A DNA stretch of 64,000 nucleotides from Pseudanabaena sp. UWO311 (GTDB lineage Bacteria; Cyanobacteriota; Cyanobacteriia; Pseudanabaenales; Pseudanabaenaceae). Position 1 is the first letter of the stretch; each line of letters begins with the position of its first letter. Positions 22,992 to 32,258 of the stretch are shown piece after piece. Position numbers and translations under genes: made by a program. Location: assembly GCF_006937785.1 (NCBI RefSeq), contig NZ_SJEE01000003.1:1-64000 (forward strand). The letters are read 5' to 3'. Under the pieces are notes generated by a model, which ran no database searches, was not told the origin of the DNA, and worked only from the letters and a program-made list of their open reading frames with translations.

Positions 22992-24074
22992 ATGAAATCT
23001 CCTGACCGTTTACTAATTGTTGATGATGTGCCAGACAATTTATTTCTTGTTCGCACGATCCTTGAAGAAGAGGGATATGAAATTATCACATTATCAAATG
23101 GTCAAGATGCACTAAAGATTATTGAGACTGAGCCTCCAGACTTGATCTTGCTGGATGTAATGATGCCAGTGATGGATGGTTACGAGGTGACACGGCGCGT
23201 CAGAGCCATGAAAGATTTGCCATTTATTCCGATTTTGTTGATTACGGCTTACGATCGCGCTAATGCCGTCAAAGGCTTAGACCTCGGCGCAGATGAATTT
23301 ATTCGCAAGCCAATTGAAGCTGATGAGCTATTGGCAAGAGTAAGATCATTGCTGCGTTTAAAACATAGTATTGCGGAGCGCGATCGCATTGATCGGCAAA
23401 GACAGGATTTTGTATCACGTCTAACCCATGACTTGCGGACACCATTAGTTGCCGCAGATCGCATGTTAGGACTACTGCAAGATGGCGTATTGGGGGAGAT
23501 TTCGCCCGAAATTTGTGAAGCTCTAAAAATTATGGGACGCAGCAATAGCAATTTACTAGAAATGGTAAATAAGCTTTTAGATGTGTATCGCTATGAATCT
23601 GGTAGTAAAACTATTAATTTGCAGTCGTTAGACTTGAAAGAATTACTCGATCAAGTTGTGCAGGAACTTAAACCGATCGCTATTTCTAAAAATCTTGAAC
23701 TGATTGCCGATCTTGAAGATATTTGCCTCGTTAAGGGCGATCGCTTGGAACTATTGCGTGTATTTAATAATCTGATCGGTAATGCTCTCAAATTCACCGA
23801 ATCTGGCAGTGTTCATGTTAGCCTGAAATCAGATCGATCCGAGGCAATAATTGCGATCGCAGATACAGGTACAGGGGTTCCTTTAGAAGAGCAGCCGTTC
23901 TTGTTCCAACGATTTAGCCAAGGCAATCATCAAAAACAAGGTAGTGGCTTAGGATTATATCTATCTCACTATATTGTCAACGCCCATGACGGCAAGATTT
24001 TAGTTAAGTCACCGAACCAAGGCTCCCAAAAAGGTTCTACATTCTTCGTGCATTTGCCCATTATTAAGCCATGA
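22992..24074 (+). CDS. Receiver-histidine kinase hybrid
   Basis: A 360-residue two-component protein with the receiver first. Asp55 (LLDVMMP) is the phosphoacceptor, with D11/D12, T85 and K106 completing the site. The kinase follows: His146 in THDLRTPL, an N box (NNLIGNALKF), DTGTGVP and GSGLGLYLSHYI. There is no transmembrane or PAS region, so input presumably comes through the receiver. This REC-HisKA-HATPase order is common in cyanobacteria. The next gene overlaps its stop by four bases (ATGA). Confidence 0.93.
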   Translation: MKSPDRLLIVDDVPDNLFLVRTILEEEGYEIITLSNGQDALKIIETEPPDLILLDVMMPVMDGYEVTRRVRAMKDLPFIPILLITAYDRANAVKGLDLGADEFIRKPIEADELLARVRSLLRLKHSIAERDRIDRQRQDFVSRLTHDLRTPLVAADRMLGLLQDGVLGEISPEICEALKIMGRSNSNLLEMVNKLLDVYRYESGSKTINLQSLDLKELLDQVVQELKPIAISKNLELIADLEDICLVKGDRLELLRVFNNLIGNALKFTESGSVHVSLKSDRSEAIIAIADTGTGVPLEEQPFLFQRFSQGNHQKQGSGLGLYLSHYIVNAHDGKILVKSPNQGSQKGSTFFVHLPIIKP

Positions 24075-24637
24075 GTACTCTTCAACTTCAGTACGACACG
24101 CTCCTCAGCCATTACAGCAATCCTCTCGAAGCGATCTCACTCTTGAGAGAATATCGTCCATATTTTGAGCTGATTCCCAGTCTGCGTCGTCCCGTTGACA
24201 GCTTGATTTCGATTCCCTTTCCAGTCGTGCAACTTACTAGTCCCAACTTGACTCAAAGTCATGTTCAGTTGCAATGCGATCTAGCCTTGATCATGTGTGA
24301 TCCTGACTGGAAAGTCAAAACTGGTCAAGAAATTTTTGTATTTATCCATCGACCTAACGAAGACTACTCCGCATTATTGCAACGCTGGCGACAAGTAGAA
24401 GTGGCTCTCGGCGAAGAATATTATTGGCTGTTACCTTGGAAGCATCGCAGTATCATTAGCGATCGCGGTGAATACCATTATCCGCTTTTTGTCACGCTCG
24501 ATTATTCACCAGCTCGTATTCATAAAGGTTTAGAAGGTGCATCGCTTCCTCATGTTAAGGCAGCCAGTTTAACGATCGATCATCCCCCAGACATTGAAGA
24601 GACTCAAGAAGCTCCTATCTGTGATCCGACTCAATAG
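24071..24637 (+). CDS. Cyanobacterial protein of unknown function coupled to the kinase
   Basis: A 188-residue soluble protein with no recognised domain, rich in aromatic and acidic residues (EYRPYFELIPSLRRPV, EEYYWLLPWKHRSI). It starts in the kinase stop codon (ATGA overlap), so the two are made together. This suggests, but does not show, a role in the same signalling path. The stop codon is the first triplet of a perfect hairpin. Confidence 0.75.
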   Translation: MSTLQLQYDTLLSHYSNPLEAISLLREYRPYFELIPSLRRPVDSLISIPFPVVQLTSPNLTQSHVQLQCDLALIMCDPDWKVKTGQEIFVFIHRPNEDYSALLQRWRQVEVALGEEYYWLLPWKHRSIISDRGEYHYPLFVTLDYSPARIHKGLEGASLPHVKAASLTIDHPPDIEETQEAPICDPTQ

Positions 24638-24689
24638 ATTTATAACAATTCTCAAAATGGCAACGCCATTTTGAGAATTGTTATAAATC
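24637..24689. terminator. Perfect 25-bp bidirectional terminator
   Basis: Arms 24637-24661 and 24665-24689, loop AAC. It lies between two convergent genes and reaches into both stop codons: the last base of TAG (24635-24637) and the TGA of the minus gene (24688-24690). No T tract beyond the stem. Confidence 0.85.
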
Positions 24690-25773
24690 ATAGTGTTCCC
24701 GATCGCAGTTTAGTCCAGATATCCTTATACTGCGTAAGCGTTGATGGCGGCAAAGGTGACATTAATTCACTCTTTGCCAAAATATCCTGAGAGAAAAACT
24801 TGATCGGATCAGCTTTAACACTGGCAGGAACTTGCTCTAACTCACTTGAAGCGCTAACTGCATCAGTTAAAGATGTTATCTGAGCCGCAATCGCAGGTGT
24901 TAGACAAAAATTTATCCATTCCATTGCCGCGATCGCAACCTCGCCTTTAGGTATTACCCAAATATCACTCCAAAGTAATGTGCCATCTTGGGGAATTACC
25001 ACTTTGAGATTAGGGTTTGTCCTTTGGGCTTTGAACATATCACTCGTCCATCCCACGGCGGCAAGCGTATCGTCAGCTAGTAGCGACTGTAAATAATTAT
25101 CAGAAGAGTAGGTTAAAACCTGAGCGTTAAGGCTCTTAAGCTCTTGGGTAAGTTTTACGAGAAGGTCAGGGCGTTCAACTAAGTTTTCTGGCTGATCGCG
25201 TAGCCCCATCTTTTTTAAGACCAGTCCGATCACTTCACGGGCATCGTCTGGCAATGTTAGTTTTAGTTTTAATTCTGGTCGCCAGAGATCAGCCCATTGC
25301 GTAATCTCAAATTTCAGCTTGTCACTACGATAGGCGATCGCAGTTGCACCCCACCGATAAGGAATGCCCCATACTTGATCATTGCGTGTAACGCTTTGTT
25401 GCCACAAAGGCGAAAGTTTTTGCCATTTTGGAATTTTTTCTAACAGGTTGGGCGTGATTGGTTGGATTAAAGATTGCGCGATCGCCTGATCCAACCAGCT
25501 ATCACCGATACTCACTAAATGCGGTGCTTTATCTTTAGGATTGCTGGAATAGTTTTGTAGTTCTTGCCAAAGTTTTGAGGGCAGATTCTCTGCTTTAAAT
25601 TCGAGTTTCTTTTGGGAAGCTGACTCAAACTGATTAACTACTTTACTGGGTATTGCTCCTAGCAAACCCGCAATGCGTATGCGATCACGTTGATCAAAAG
25701 GATTTGACCATTGACATCCCCCAATCGTCGTGACTGTCGCACCGCTTAAAACTAGAAACTTACGTCTATCCAT
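24688..25773 (-). CDS. PotD-like extracellular solute-binding protein
   Basis: A 361-residue periplasmic-binding protein of the spermidine/putrescine type. The N terminus has twin basic residues followed by a hydrophobic stretch and a lipobox-like IGGC (MDRRKFLVLSGATVTTIGGC), so it is probably a lipoprotein, possibly Tat-exported. Motifs of the family include IPYRWGATAIAYRSDKL and a WINFCLTPAIAAQI helix near the C terminus. No ABC permease or ATPase gene is adjacent, so it would have to work with components encoded elsewhere. Confidence 0.82.
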   Translation of the reverse strand: MDRRKFLVLSGATVTTIGGCQWSNPFDQRDRIRIAGLLGAIPSKVVNQFESASQKKLEFKAENLPSKLWQELQNYSSNPKDKAPHLVSIGDSWLDQAIAQSLIQPITPNLLEKIPKWQKLSPLWQQSVTRNDQVWGIPYRWGATAIAYRSDKLKFEITQWADLWRPELKLKLTLPDDAREVIGLVLKKMGLRDQPENLVERPDLLVKLTQELKSLNAQVLTYSSDNYLQSLLADDTLAAVGWTSDMFKAQRTNPNLKVVIPQDGTLLWSDIWVIPKGEVAIAAMEWINFCLTPAIAAQITSLTDAVSASSELEQVPASVKADPIKFFSQDILAKSELMSPLPPSTLTQYKDIWTKLRSGTL

Positions 25774-25783
25774 GACTTAATTA

Positions 25784-25842
25784 TAAAACCGATTTTGGAG
25801 TTTGCTGCGCCTTCGGCGCAGCAAACTCCAAAATCGGTTTTA
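25784..25842. repeat. Perfect 28-bp inverted repeat
   Basis: Arms 25784-25811 and 25815-25842, loop TTC, tip GGCGCAG-type. It lies just upstream of the PotD-like gene, between two genes on the same strand. Confidence 0.9.
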
Positions 25843-25862
25843 CAGCGCTTTGCGCTCAACCC

Positions 25863-25909
25863 CAAACCCTTAAGGTTGCTCACCGCAGGGGAGCAACCTT
25901 AAGGGTTTG
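25863..25909. repeat. Perfect 19-bp inverted repeat
   Basis: Arms 25863-25881 and 25891-25909, loop ACCGCAGGG. The second of three consecutive hairpins between the minus-strand genes at 24688 and 25946. Confidence 0.85.
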
Positions 25910-25911
25910 AA

Positions 25912-25946
25912 AGATAGAAAACGGCGCTATGCGCCATTTTTTATCT
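25912..25946 (-). terminator. Hairpin at the stop of the tail-anchored protein gene
   Basis: Imperfect stem AAGATA.AAAA.GGCGC with GCGCC.TTTT.TATCTT around TAT. It directly follows the stop codon at 25946-25948 on the minus strand and has an AAAA/TTTT segment. Confidence 0.6.
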
Positions 25947-26728
25947 TATTTTACAAATGGACGCATCAGTAAATAGCCAGCACCAAAGGAAGTCAGGACG
26001 ATCGCCACAATTGTGACAGTTAGAACCCAGCCACTTAAACCAGATTTCTCGCTAGAGTCTTCTAAAGACTCAGTGCGTAGGGGACGAGAAGATATTTCTT
26101 CACGAATTTCTAACTTCGGCAATACTTTTGTTTTTGGAGTCGGTGCAGGTTCAGGAGCCTCAAAGGCAGCAAAAGAACTATCGTAATATAAGGCTTCGCT
26201 CACCTTTGGTTCATTATCATTTGGAGTTACTGAATCATTGGCGAGCTGTCTTGCTCTAGAAATTGCTTCTTGGATAGCACTATTTTTCTGCTGTGCAGCG
26301 ACTTTGCGAGGGCTAACCTGTGTTGCAGGTTTATCTACAGGGCGAGGTTTAGCCGCAGGAGGGCGACCTTGGGGCTGGGGATTGCTTCTTGATGGCGCAG
26401 GATTAACTTGTGAAGAAGCACGAATACCTGCTAAAACGTCAGTCAACTTTGAATCAGGTAAATTAGACTGTGTGAGAATAGTTTGTACTCGATCTGTGGA
26501 TTGGGCGATCGCTTCAAACTCTTGCAATAGCATTTGATTTTGCTTCGTTAGTTGCTCATTCTGCAACTGAAAAAAAGATAACTTTGCTTGAGTAGATTGC
26601 AACTCCGCAGCCAGCTCTCGATACACAGTCACAGGTACTGAAGCCTGATAACCAGATTGAGAGGTCTGATAACCAGAATGAGAAGTTGTAGGTTTAAAGA
26701 CTGGATTGGCTTGCATAGGCGGCAGCAC
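25946..26728 (-). CDS. Tail-anchored coiled-coil protein of unknown function
   Basis: A 260-residue protein. A coiled coil covers roughly residues 34-85 (YRELAAELQSTQAKLSFFQL...). A proline-, alanine- and lysine-rich disordered middle follows, then one C-terminal transmembrane helix (WVLTVTIVAIVLTSFGAGYL, about 234-253) and a short basic end. This is a tail-anchored topology with the bulk in the cytoplasm. No family is recognised. Start could be residue 1 or the second Met (MQANPVF). Confidence 0.7.
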   Translation of the reverse strand: MLPPMQANPVFKPTTSHSGYQTSQSGYQASVPVTVYRELAAELQSTQAKLSFFQLQNEQLTKQNQMLLQEFEAIAQSTDRVQTILTQSNLPDSKLTDVLAGIRASSQVNPAPSRSNPQPQGRPPAAKPRPVDKPATQVSPRKVAAQQKNSAIQEAISRARQLANDSVTPNDNEPKVSEALYYDSSFAAFEAPEPAPTPKTKVLPKLEIREEISSRPLRTESLEDSSEKSGLSGWVLTVTIVAIVLTSFGAGYLLMRPFVK

Positions 26729-26802
26729 CGTAGACCGTAAAAAATTTAGTCGAGACTATACCATATGATTTGCTGCTTTTTCGCTAATTTAAAATAGGAT
26801 TT

Positions 26803-27483
26803 ATGCTTTTATTACAGTTCAGTACTTCTCACTATTGTCGTAAAGCTAGACTAGCCCTTGGCTACAAGCAGATTCCCTATCAAGTCGAAAATCTGACTCC
26901 TGGATTACATATTTTACGAGTTAAACCTCTTTCGGGCTTATATACTGTGCCAGTTCTATTACCGCAGCAAAAAAATTGTCCCGCTGTAGTTGGTGATTCC
27001 ACAGAAATTATTCAGTTTCTTGAAGCCTATCAGCCCGATCCCCCACTTTATTTAGAAGATGCTATCCAACAAAAAGAAGCATTACGGCTAGAAGATCATT
27101 TTGATGAATTTGTCGGGACATCGGCAAGATTTGTTTACTATCAGTTTCGAGCTAATGAGGGCAAAAAAATCGATCCTTCATTAATGAGTCAAGCTGTAAT
27201 TACAATCGTCCGATTTCAATATGGTATTAATGCCAATTCAGCAAAACTTGCTACCCAGAAAATTGCAGATGCGATCGCTATACTCAGCGAATTTTGGCAA
27301 GACGGTCATTGGGTAGGCGATCGCTTTAGTGTCGCTGACTTGACAGCGGCAGCATTGCTGTCGCCTTTAGGGTTAATTCCCACCTATCGGCGTAATTATC
27401 CTTGGCTATTTGAGCGTATTACAGAAATTCATCAGATTTGTAATGAGCCATTGCCCAAAAATTGGCAAGCTGGACTTGATTGA
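26803..27483 (+). CDS. Glutathione S-transferase family protein
   Basis: A 226-residue GST. The N-terminal thioredoxin-like half begins LLLQFSTSHYCRKARLALGY, with Ser/Cys near residues 8-12 at the usual catalytic position, and has the cis-Pro loop (YTVPVLL) and a GDSTEIIQFLE glutathione-binding turn. The C-terminal half is all-helical (WVGDRFSVADLTAAALLSPL is the conserved N-capping region). Substrate unknown. Monocistronic, with a hairpin after the stop. Confidence 0.88.
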   Translation: MLLLQFSTSHYCRKARLALGYKQIPYQVENLTPGLHILRVKPLSGLYTVPVLLPQQKNCPAVVGDSTEIIQFLEAYQPDPPLYLEDAIQQKEALRLEDHFDEFVGTSARFVYYQFRANEGKKIDPSLMSQAVITIVRFQYGINANSAKLATQKIADAIAILSEFWQDGHWVGDRFSVADLTAAALLSPLGLIPTYRRNYPWLFERITEIHQICNEPLPKNWQAGLD

Positions 27484-27492
27484 CTCGTTAGC

Positions 27493-27543
27493 AACCCAAA
27501 AGATGAGAAGCATCTCAAACTGCCGCCTCTCATCTTTTGGGTT
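27493..27543 (+). terminator. Hairpin after the GST gene
   Basis: Perfect 16-bp stem (27493-27508 with 27528-27543), loop of 19 bases, followed by TTTGATTT. Position 10 bases after the stop supports a terminator. Confidence 0.75.
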
Positions 27544-27704
27544 TTGATTTATTGCAAAGTGTTGTAAATATTTTTGGTGTTAGCTTATTGATGTTAAGTT
27601 AGAGAATATTTCAAAAAATCTAAAAGCTGAATTTTTATAATACTCAGAGTGCTAAGCAGCAGTTTTCAGATAGGTTATTAAAGGCGATTAGTGCGGGTAG
27701 TTTT

Positions 27705-28358
27705 ATGACTGTTAATGTTAGTGAATCTTTGTTTGAGCAGATTCTCGAATATCTTCGAGTAAGGACTGAAGCGAGCGATCGCATTGCCGAAAATTTGCTT
27801 AAAACACTTAAAGCTTTGACATCTAGCAGTACTGTAGATTCTGTGCAAAAGTCAAACAGCGATCGCGATGAGCTAGCACCACAATTTGGGCAAAAACTCT
27901 TTGATGCATGGAAGGAGCTAGCCGATTTACAGGTAGGGGAAAACTACTGGAGCTATCCTGTCATGTTTGAAGACCTTGCCGAAACCATGGAAATATCTGT
28001 TGATATCTTTGTGCAATATTTAGCAAATGTTCAGATCGGAAGTTTGCAGCTTATCCAAGGGCGGGGCTATAACTATCAAGTAAATGGACTTCAAGCTGCT
28101 TCTCTAACTTTTCATTCTGCACCAACCCTCAAAAAAGCTGCCATCCCTAGTATCAATGACAAGAAACAAGGTGTAGAGCCTAAAACTCAAGGTAAGACCT
28201 TTAAAGTAGGCGATCGCGTGGCAGTAAATGCGAATCGTCAACAATATGCCAATCATAAAGGGGTCGTTGAGCAGGTAATTAGCGTTAGCTGTCGTGTCAA
28301 ACTAGACAATGGTTGGACAGCATTTTTACCTAATCATTGTTTAGATCACATTGCTTAA
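27705..28358 (+). CDS. Unknown protein with KOW-like C-terminal segment
   Basis: A 217-residue protein. Residues 1-115 are helical with no recognised motif. The C-terminal 50 residues (FKVGDRVAVNANRQQYANHK, then GVVEQV and CRVKLDNGWTAFLP) look like a small beta-barrel of the KOW/SH3 type. Such domains bind RNA or protein; no function is claimed here. It is followed by the longest perfect palindrome of the window. Confidence 0.65.
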   Translation: MTVNVSESLFEQILEYLRVRTEASDRIAENLLKTLKALTSSSTVDSVQKSNSDRDELAPQFGQKLFDAWKELADLQVGENYWSYPVMFEDLAETMEISVDIFVQYLANVQIGSLQLIQGRGYNYQVNGLQAASLTFHSAPTLKKAAIPSINDKKQGVEPKTQGKTFKVGDRVAVNANRQQYANHKGVVEQVISVSCRVKLDNGWTAFLPNHCLDHIA

Positions 28359-28390
28359 AATTGAAAAGGATTGCAACGCCCCCCTTTCAA

Positions 28391-28453
28391 AACCAAGAAA
28401 CAAATTTTTAGTGGCGCGGCTTCGCCGCGCCACTAAAAATTTGTTTCTTGGTT
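28391..28453. repeat. Perfect 30-bp inverted repeat
   Basis: Arms 28391-28420 and 28424-28453, loop TTC, tip GCGCGGC/GCCGCGC. Between two plus-strand genes; it could act as terminator of the first. Confidence 0.92.
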
Positions 28454-28481
28454 AAATCACAAAAAACTAAGTTTTAAAACT

Positions 28482-28970
28482 ATGACCTTTGAAGAGGCGA
28501 TCGCCTATACAGAAGCTTTGCTCTCGCGCAAAGACTTAGATGAATTACAGCTAGAATCAGAAATCTCGGCACTTGTACAAACTTCTAATGGAGCAAGGGG
28601 CTTTTTTGTGTGTTTCTTGACTGGGGAATGGCAGCTTGCAGATGCGCCTAGCATGCCTATTATTAAGGCTTTTCAATCTGCTCCCGATGCGATCGCAGAA
28701 CTGCTTGTCAAAAATCTCGCTATGTCCACGGCTATGGCGATTTTCCATCGTCGCGTAGGTAATGAAGAACAAGCCCAAGGCTCTGATCGTGTCGCTAGAC
28801 GAACTGGGCTTTTAATTGAGAAAGTAAGACTTGCTGAAGTTTATGAAATTGCTACTCAAATGCGTAACTCGGCAATCTCAAACGAAGGGAATTATGTATC
28901 TTTCCTCGAAAAATGGGGATATGATGCCGAGCAAAAACAAGCGATCGCTAATGTACTAGCCAATGGTTGA
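28482..28970 (+). CDS. Cyanobacterial protein of unknown function
   Basis: A 162-residue, mainly helical protein (FEEAIAYTEALLSRKDLDEL; ARRTGLLIEKVRLAEVYEIA). No recognised catalytic motif. The next gene (DUF309) starts 8 bases before its stop, so the two form an operon. Confidence 0.7.
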   Translation: MTFEEAIAYTEALLSRKDLDELQLESEISALVQTSNGARGFFVCFLTGEWQLADAPSMPIIKAFQSAPDAIAELLVKNLAMSTAMAIFHRRVGNEEQAQGSDRVARRTGLLIEKVRLAEVYEIATQMRNSAISNEGNYVSFLEKWGYDAEQKQAIANVLANG

Positions 28971-29358
28971 TCCAGCATTTGAAGAGGCGATCGCCCAGTT
29001 CAATAGTGGGGATTATTATGCCTGTCACGACTCTTTAGAGGCGATTTGGAATGATGCTTGGCAAAGCGATCGGGCTTTTTATCAAGGGATTTTACAAATT
29101 GCCGTTGGTCTATATCATCTCAAGAGCCAAAATTGGAATGGTGCAGCGATTCTCTTAGGGGAAGGGACAAGTCGCTTATCAGCGTATCTTCCCAACTATC
29201 AATCCATTGATGTTGAAACTTTATTAACAGATAGTTTGCTCATCTTACGAAAAGTACAAACAAATGGAAAAGAAGGAATTGCAGAGATATGGAAACAGAT
29301 GGTGCTGGGCGATTTAAAGATTCCTAAGATCACTAGATCCAATCTGGAAAATGCTTAG
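28963..29358 (+). CDS. DUF309 family protein
   Basis: A 131-residue helical protein with the DUF309 signature: FNSGDYYACHDSLEAIWNDA, then FYQGILQIAVGLYHLKSQNW. The His and Glu residues in 'ACHDSLE' are the conserved ones. Function of the family is unknown, although it is widespread in cyanobacteria and plastids. Coupled to the preceding gene. Confidence 0.88.
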   Translation: MVDPAFEEAIAQFNSGDYYACHDSLEAIWNDAWQSDRAFYQGILQIAVGLYHLKSQNWNGAAILLGEGTSRLSAYLPNYQSIDVETLLTDSLLILRKVQTNGKEGIAEIWKQMVLGDLKIPKITRSNLENA

Positions 29359-29384
29359 CGCTATCAAAATAATCTTTATAAAAT

Positions 29385-30440
29385 ATGACTTGGGAACTCT
29401 CTGATCTACTGCGTGCGATCGCTACAACTATCGTCATTGGTATCCATGCTTCGCATCATTGGTGGTTTGGAGTGCATGATACAACTACGATCAATCTTGA
29501 GATTTTTATAGATACCATCATCAACCAAGTTGGGCGCTTTACAGTGCCAATATTTGTAATCTTGTCAGGCTTTGCCCTAGCGAAGTCAGAAGAAAAAAGA
29601 CCTTTCAATTTGCAAATATTTTTTCAGCGCCGTCTGTGGCGCATTGTGCCGCCATATATTCTATTTACTTTACTCAATATCATTGGACAGAGCCAGTTTC
29701 AAAAAGCAGACTGGCTAGAGCGTGGGCAACAAATCCTCCAATTACTTTCTACAGGTATGGGTGACTATCATCTTTACTTTTTAGGCATCATTTTCCAATG
29801 CTATGTTTTATATCCAATCCTTAGGAACATCTTATTTACAAAATGGAACTTGTATATTCTGATATCTATTACCTTCGCTTTGTTTGGATTGAGATGGGTA
29901 TCTGCAACTTTTGATTTACTGATAAATATTACGACTTTTTTACCTAATGGAAATCATATAATTTATTGGTTGTCCTATTTTCAATTTGGCATTTGGCTTG
30001 CTAAAGATTGCGGATGGACTAGTCTGTTGGTAGCAAAATGGCGATCGCATATATGGGGGTATTTATTTGCGATCGCCGCAATTATCGAACTGAGCGAATT
30101 CTATTGGACTGCGATACTAAAGAACTCTGCTGAAGCTGTTGGTCATTATGCTCGACCAACTGTAGTTTTGCTGACATTGACTTTCTTACTATGGTCAATG
30201 TCTTGGTCAAAGAGCTTGAGGCAGACCTTCAGACTGCCTCAAGCTCTTCAGGTTGCTTCAATTACAACTTTTGCCAAAGCAAGCTTTACTACTTATCTAG
30301 TTCATGTCTGGGTGCTGCGTGCGATCGCTCCTCTAGAAATAGTTGGAGGAATTCTATATGTTCCATTAGCAACAATTATTTCTTGGCTAATTGGTATTGT
30401 GATCTGGCAACTTTTACAACGCTTTGCGGTGTCACTTTAA
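29385..30440 (+). CDS. Membrane acyltransferase, acyltransferase-3 family
   Basis: A 351-residue integral membrane protein with about ten transmembrane helices. The N terminus has the conserved motif-1 region IGIHASHHWW with the catalytic-type His, followed by a FTVPIFVILSGFAL helix typical of the family. Members acylate surface polysaccharides or lipids; acceptor unknown. A perfect 15-bp palindrome lies within the coding region (30210-30248), encoding SLRQTFRLPQAL between two helices without breaking the frame. Confidence 0.87.
   Translation: MTWELSDLLRAIATTIVIGIHASHHWWFGVHDTTTINLEIFIDTIINQVGRFTVPIFVILSGFALAKSEEKRPFNLQIFFQRRLWRIVPPYILFTLLNIIGQSQFQKADWLERGQQILQLLSTGMGDYHLYFLGIIFQCYVLYPILRNILFTKWNLYILISITFALFGLRWVSATFDLLINITTFLPNGNHIIYWLSYFQFGIWLAKDCGWTSLLVAKWRSHIWGYLFAIAAIIELSEFYWTAILKNSAEAVGHYARPTVVLLTLTFLLWSMSWSKSLRQTFRLPQALQVASITTFAKASFTTYLVHVWVLRAIAPLEIVGGILYVPLATIISWLIGIVIWQLLQRFAVSL
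30210..30248. repeat. Perfect 15-bp palindrome inside the acyltransferase gene
   Basis: AAGAGCTTGAGGCAG (30210-30224) pairs with 30234-30248, loop ACCTTCAGA. It falls in a cytoplasmic or periplasmic loop region. Confidence 0.9.
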
Positions 30441-30872
30441 TTTATCGCTGGATTTTTTACTGTAAAAAGTGATAGTAAGAATTTGCCTTGACTACTAAAT
30501 TTTCAACTTTTTCCTGAAAACTATAGACAAAATATCCCACATAGAGTTATGATTGCTAATCGTGACTAAAAACAGAAACTAAGTGAAATAAACCAATGCG
30601 TTTGCTTCCTTAAGTCTGAGTCACGCTTTGGTATAGAGACATAAAGAAACTTAAAAGTCTTTTAAACCTATAACAACCAACCCAAGAGATTGAGTTTCTC
30701 ACGTCTAGTAGTTTGACTAGATATCTTCTGTAAGTCGTCTCGAAGTCCGTTAAACAGCCTTCAATACCAATACTTCTTACTAAGATCGAAACCGATCTCT
30801 TTTGAGCCTGTCAAAAATCGGCAGAAATATTCTGCGCGAAAATTTGAAGTCAAGCAAGCGGAGCTAATTTTA
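30441..30872 (+). promoter_or_regulatory. Leader region of the ribosomal protein cluster
   Basis: 432 bases without a gene ahead of rplC. Small hairpins are visible: TCTAGT-AGTTTG-ACTAGA (near 30705-30722), AGATCG-AAAC-CGATCT (near 30783-30798) and GCAGAA-ATA-TTCTGC (near 30821-30835). It probably contains the main promoter and may carry an autoregulatory protein-binding site. No known r-protein leader motif was identified by eye. Confidence 0.45.
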
Positions 30873-31514
30873 ATGACTGTCGGAATTCTCGGCACAAAAC
30901 TTGGGATGACCCAAGTATTCGATTCGGATGGCAACGCTGTTCCTGTAACCGTTGTCCTAGCAGGTCCCTGCACAATCACACAAGTCAAGACCGAAACCAA
31001 AGAAGGCTACAAAGCCATTCAAATTGGCTACGGTAAGACCCGCGAAAAGCTTCTTAGCAAGCCAGAACTGGGACACTTGAAAGTCTCAGGTGCTGAACCT
31101 GTTAAGCATCTTCGTGAATATCGTCTTGATAATGTTAGTGATTTCACTATTGGTCAGACTCTAGATGTAAGTCAGTTCAAGGATGGCGACATCGTTGATG
31201 TGATTGGAACTAGCATCGGTAAAGGTTTTGCTGGTTACCAAAAGCGCCACAACTTTGCTCGCGGTCCAATGGCTCACGGTTCTAAGAACCACAGACAACC
31301 TGGCTCGACTGGAGCAGGTACAACCCCTGGTCGTGTATACCCAGGTAAGCGCATGGCTGGTCGTCTTGGCGGTAAGCAAATCACCGTGAAGAAGCTAACT
31401 ATAGTCAAAGTCGATGCAGCGAACAATGTGTTGCTAATTAAAGGAGCAGTCCCTGGCAAGCCTGGTGCATTGCTTAACGTCATTCCTACCGTAATTATCG
31501 GCAAGGCGAAATAA
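30873..31514 (+). CDS. rplC: 50S ribosomal protein L3
   Basis: 213 residues. Begins [20 protein letters not shown] and contains the long loop reaching the peptidyl transferase centre ([20 protein letters not shown]). First gene of the cluster, as in other cyanobacteria, where rpsJ (S10) is elsewhere. 41 bases separate it from rplD. Confidence 0.98.
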   Translation: MTVGILGTKLGMTQVFDSDGNAVPVTVVLAGPCTITQVKTETKEGYKAIQIGYGKTREKLLSKPELGHLKVSGAEPVKHLREYRLDNVSDFTIGQTLDVSQFKDGDIVDVIGTSIGKGFAGYQKRHNFARGPMAHGSKNHRQPGSTGAGTTPGRVYPGKRMAGRLGGKQITVKKLTIVKVDAANNVLLIKGAVPGKPGALLNVIPTVIIGKAK

Positions 31515-31555
31515 GGACTAAGTAGTTTGTTCGTGAGATCGAGAGAATATAAGTT

Positions 31556-32230
31556 ATGCCTACAGTAATAGATTGGACAGGGAATGAAGTCGGTGAAGTA
31601 AGCCTTGAGCTGCGTGTTGCCAAAGAAGCAAGTGCAAAAGGTTTAGTTCATCGTGCCCTCGTCAGACAGTTAGCTAATGCCCGTCAAGGTACAGCCAGCA
31701 GCAAGACTCGCGCTGAAGTCCGTGGTGGTGGTCGTAAGCCTTTTAGACAGAAGGGTACAGGTCGCGCCCGTGCAGGTTCGACTAGATCTCCCTTGACCCG
31801 TGGTGGTGGTGCAATTTTTGGGCCTAAGCCTAGAGATTACGAAACCAAGATGAACCGCAAGGAACGTCGTCTTGCACTTCGCACCGCATTTATCGGTCGT
31901 ACCGCAGATTTGATTATTGTTGAAGATTTTGCCGTAAACCTTGCTCAACCCAAGACTAAGGAATTATGTCAAGCTCTTGAGCGTTGGGGTGTCACCGTTG
32001 GCAAAAAGACCCTGATCATCACTGATCGTAAAGAAGAAAACATCGTTTTATCTGCGCGTAACATTCAAAACTTGCAATTGATCGCTGCCGATCAGCTCAA
32101 TATGTTCGACATTCTCAATTCTGAAAAGATTGTGGCAACCCGCTCAGCGATCGCCAAGATTCATGAAGTATATGGTGGCGACGCAAAGTTGGTAACAGAG
32201 ATCGTAACTACGGTCGAAGACGCAGAATAA
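31556..32230 (+). CDS. rplD: 50S ribosomal protein L4
   Basis: 224 residues. The basic loop [19 protein letters not shown] (about residues 56-74) lines the exit tunnel. In some bacteria L4 represses its own operon through the leader; whether this happens here is unknown. Confidence 0.98.
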   Translation: MPTVIDWTGNEVGEVSLELRVAKEASAKGLVHRALVRQLANARQGTASSKTRAEVRGGGRKPFRQKGTGRARAGSTRSPLTRGGGAIFGPKPRDYETKMNRKERRLALRTAFIGRTADLIIVEDFAVNLAQPKTKELCQALERWGVTVGKKTLIITDRKEENIVLSARNIQNLQLIAADQLNMFDILNSEKIVATRSAIAKIHEVYGGDAKLVTEIVTTVEDAE

Positions 32231-32258
32231 CGGAATCTAAGTAGAAGAAAGAAACAAC

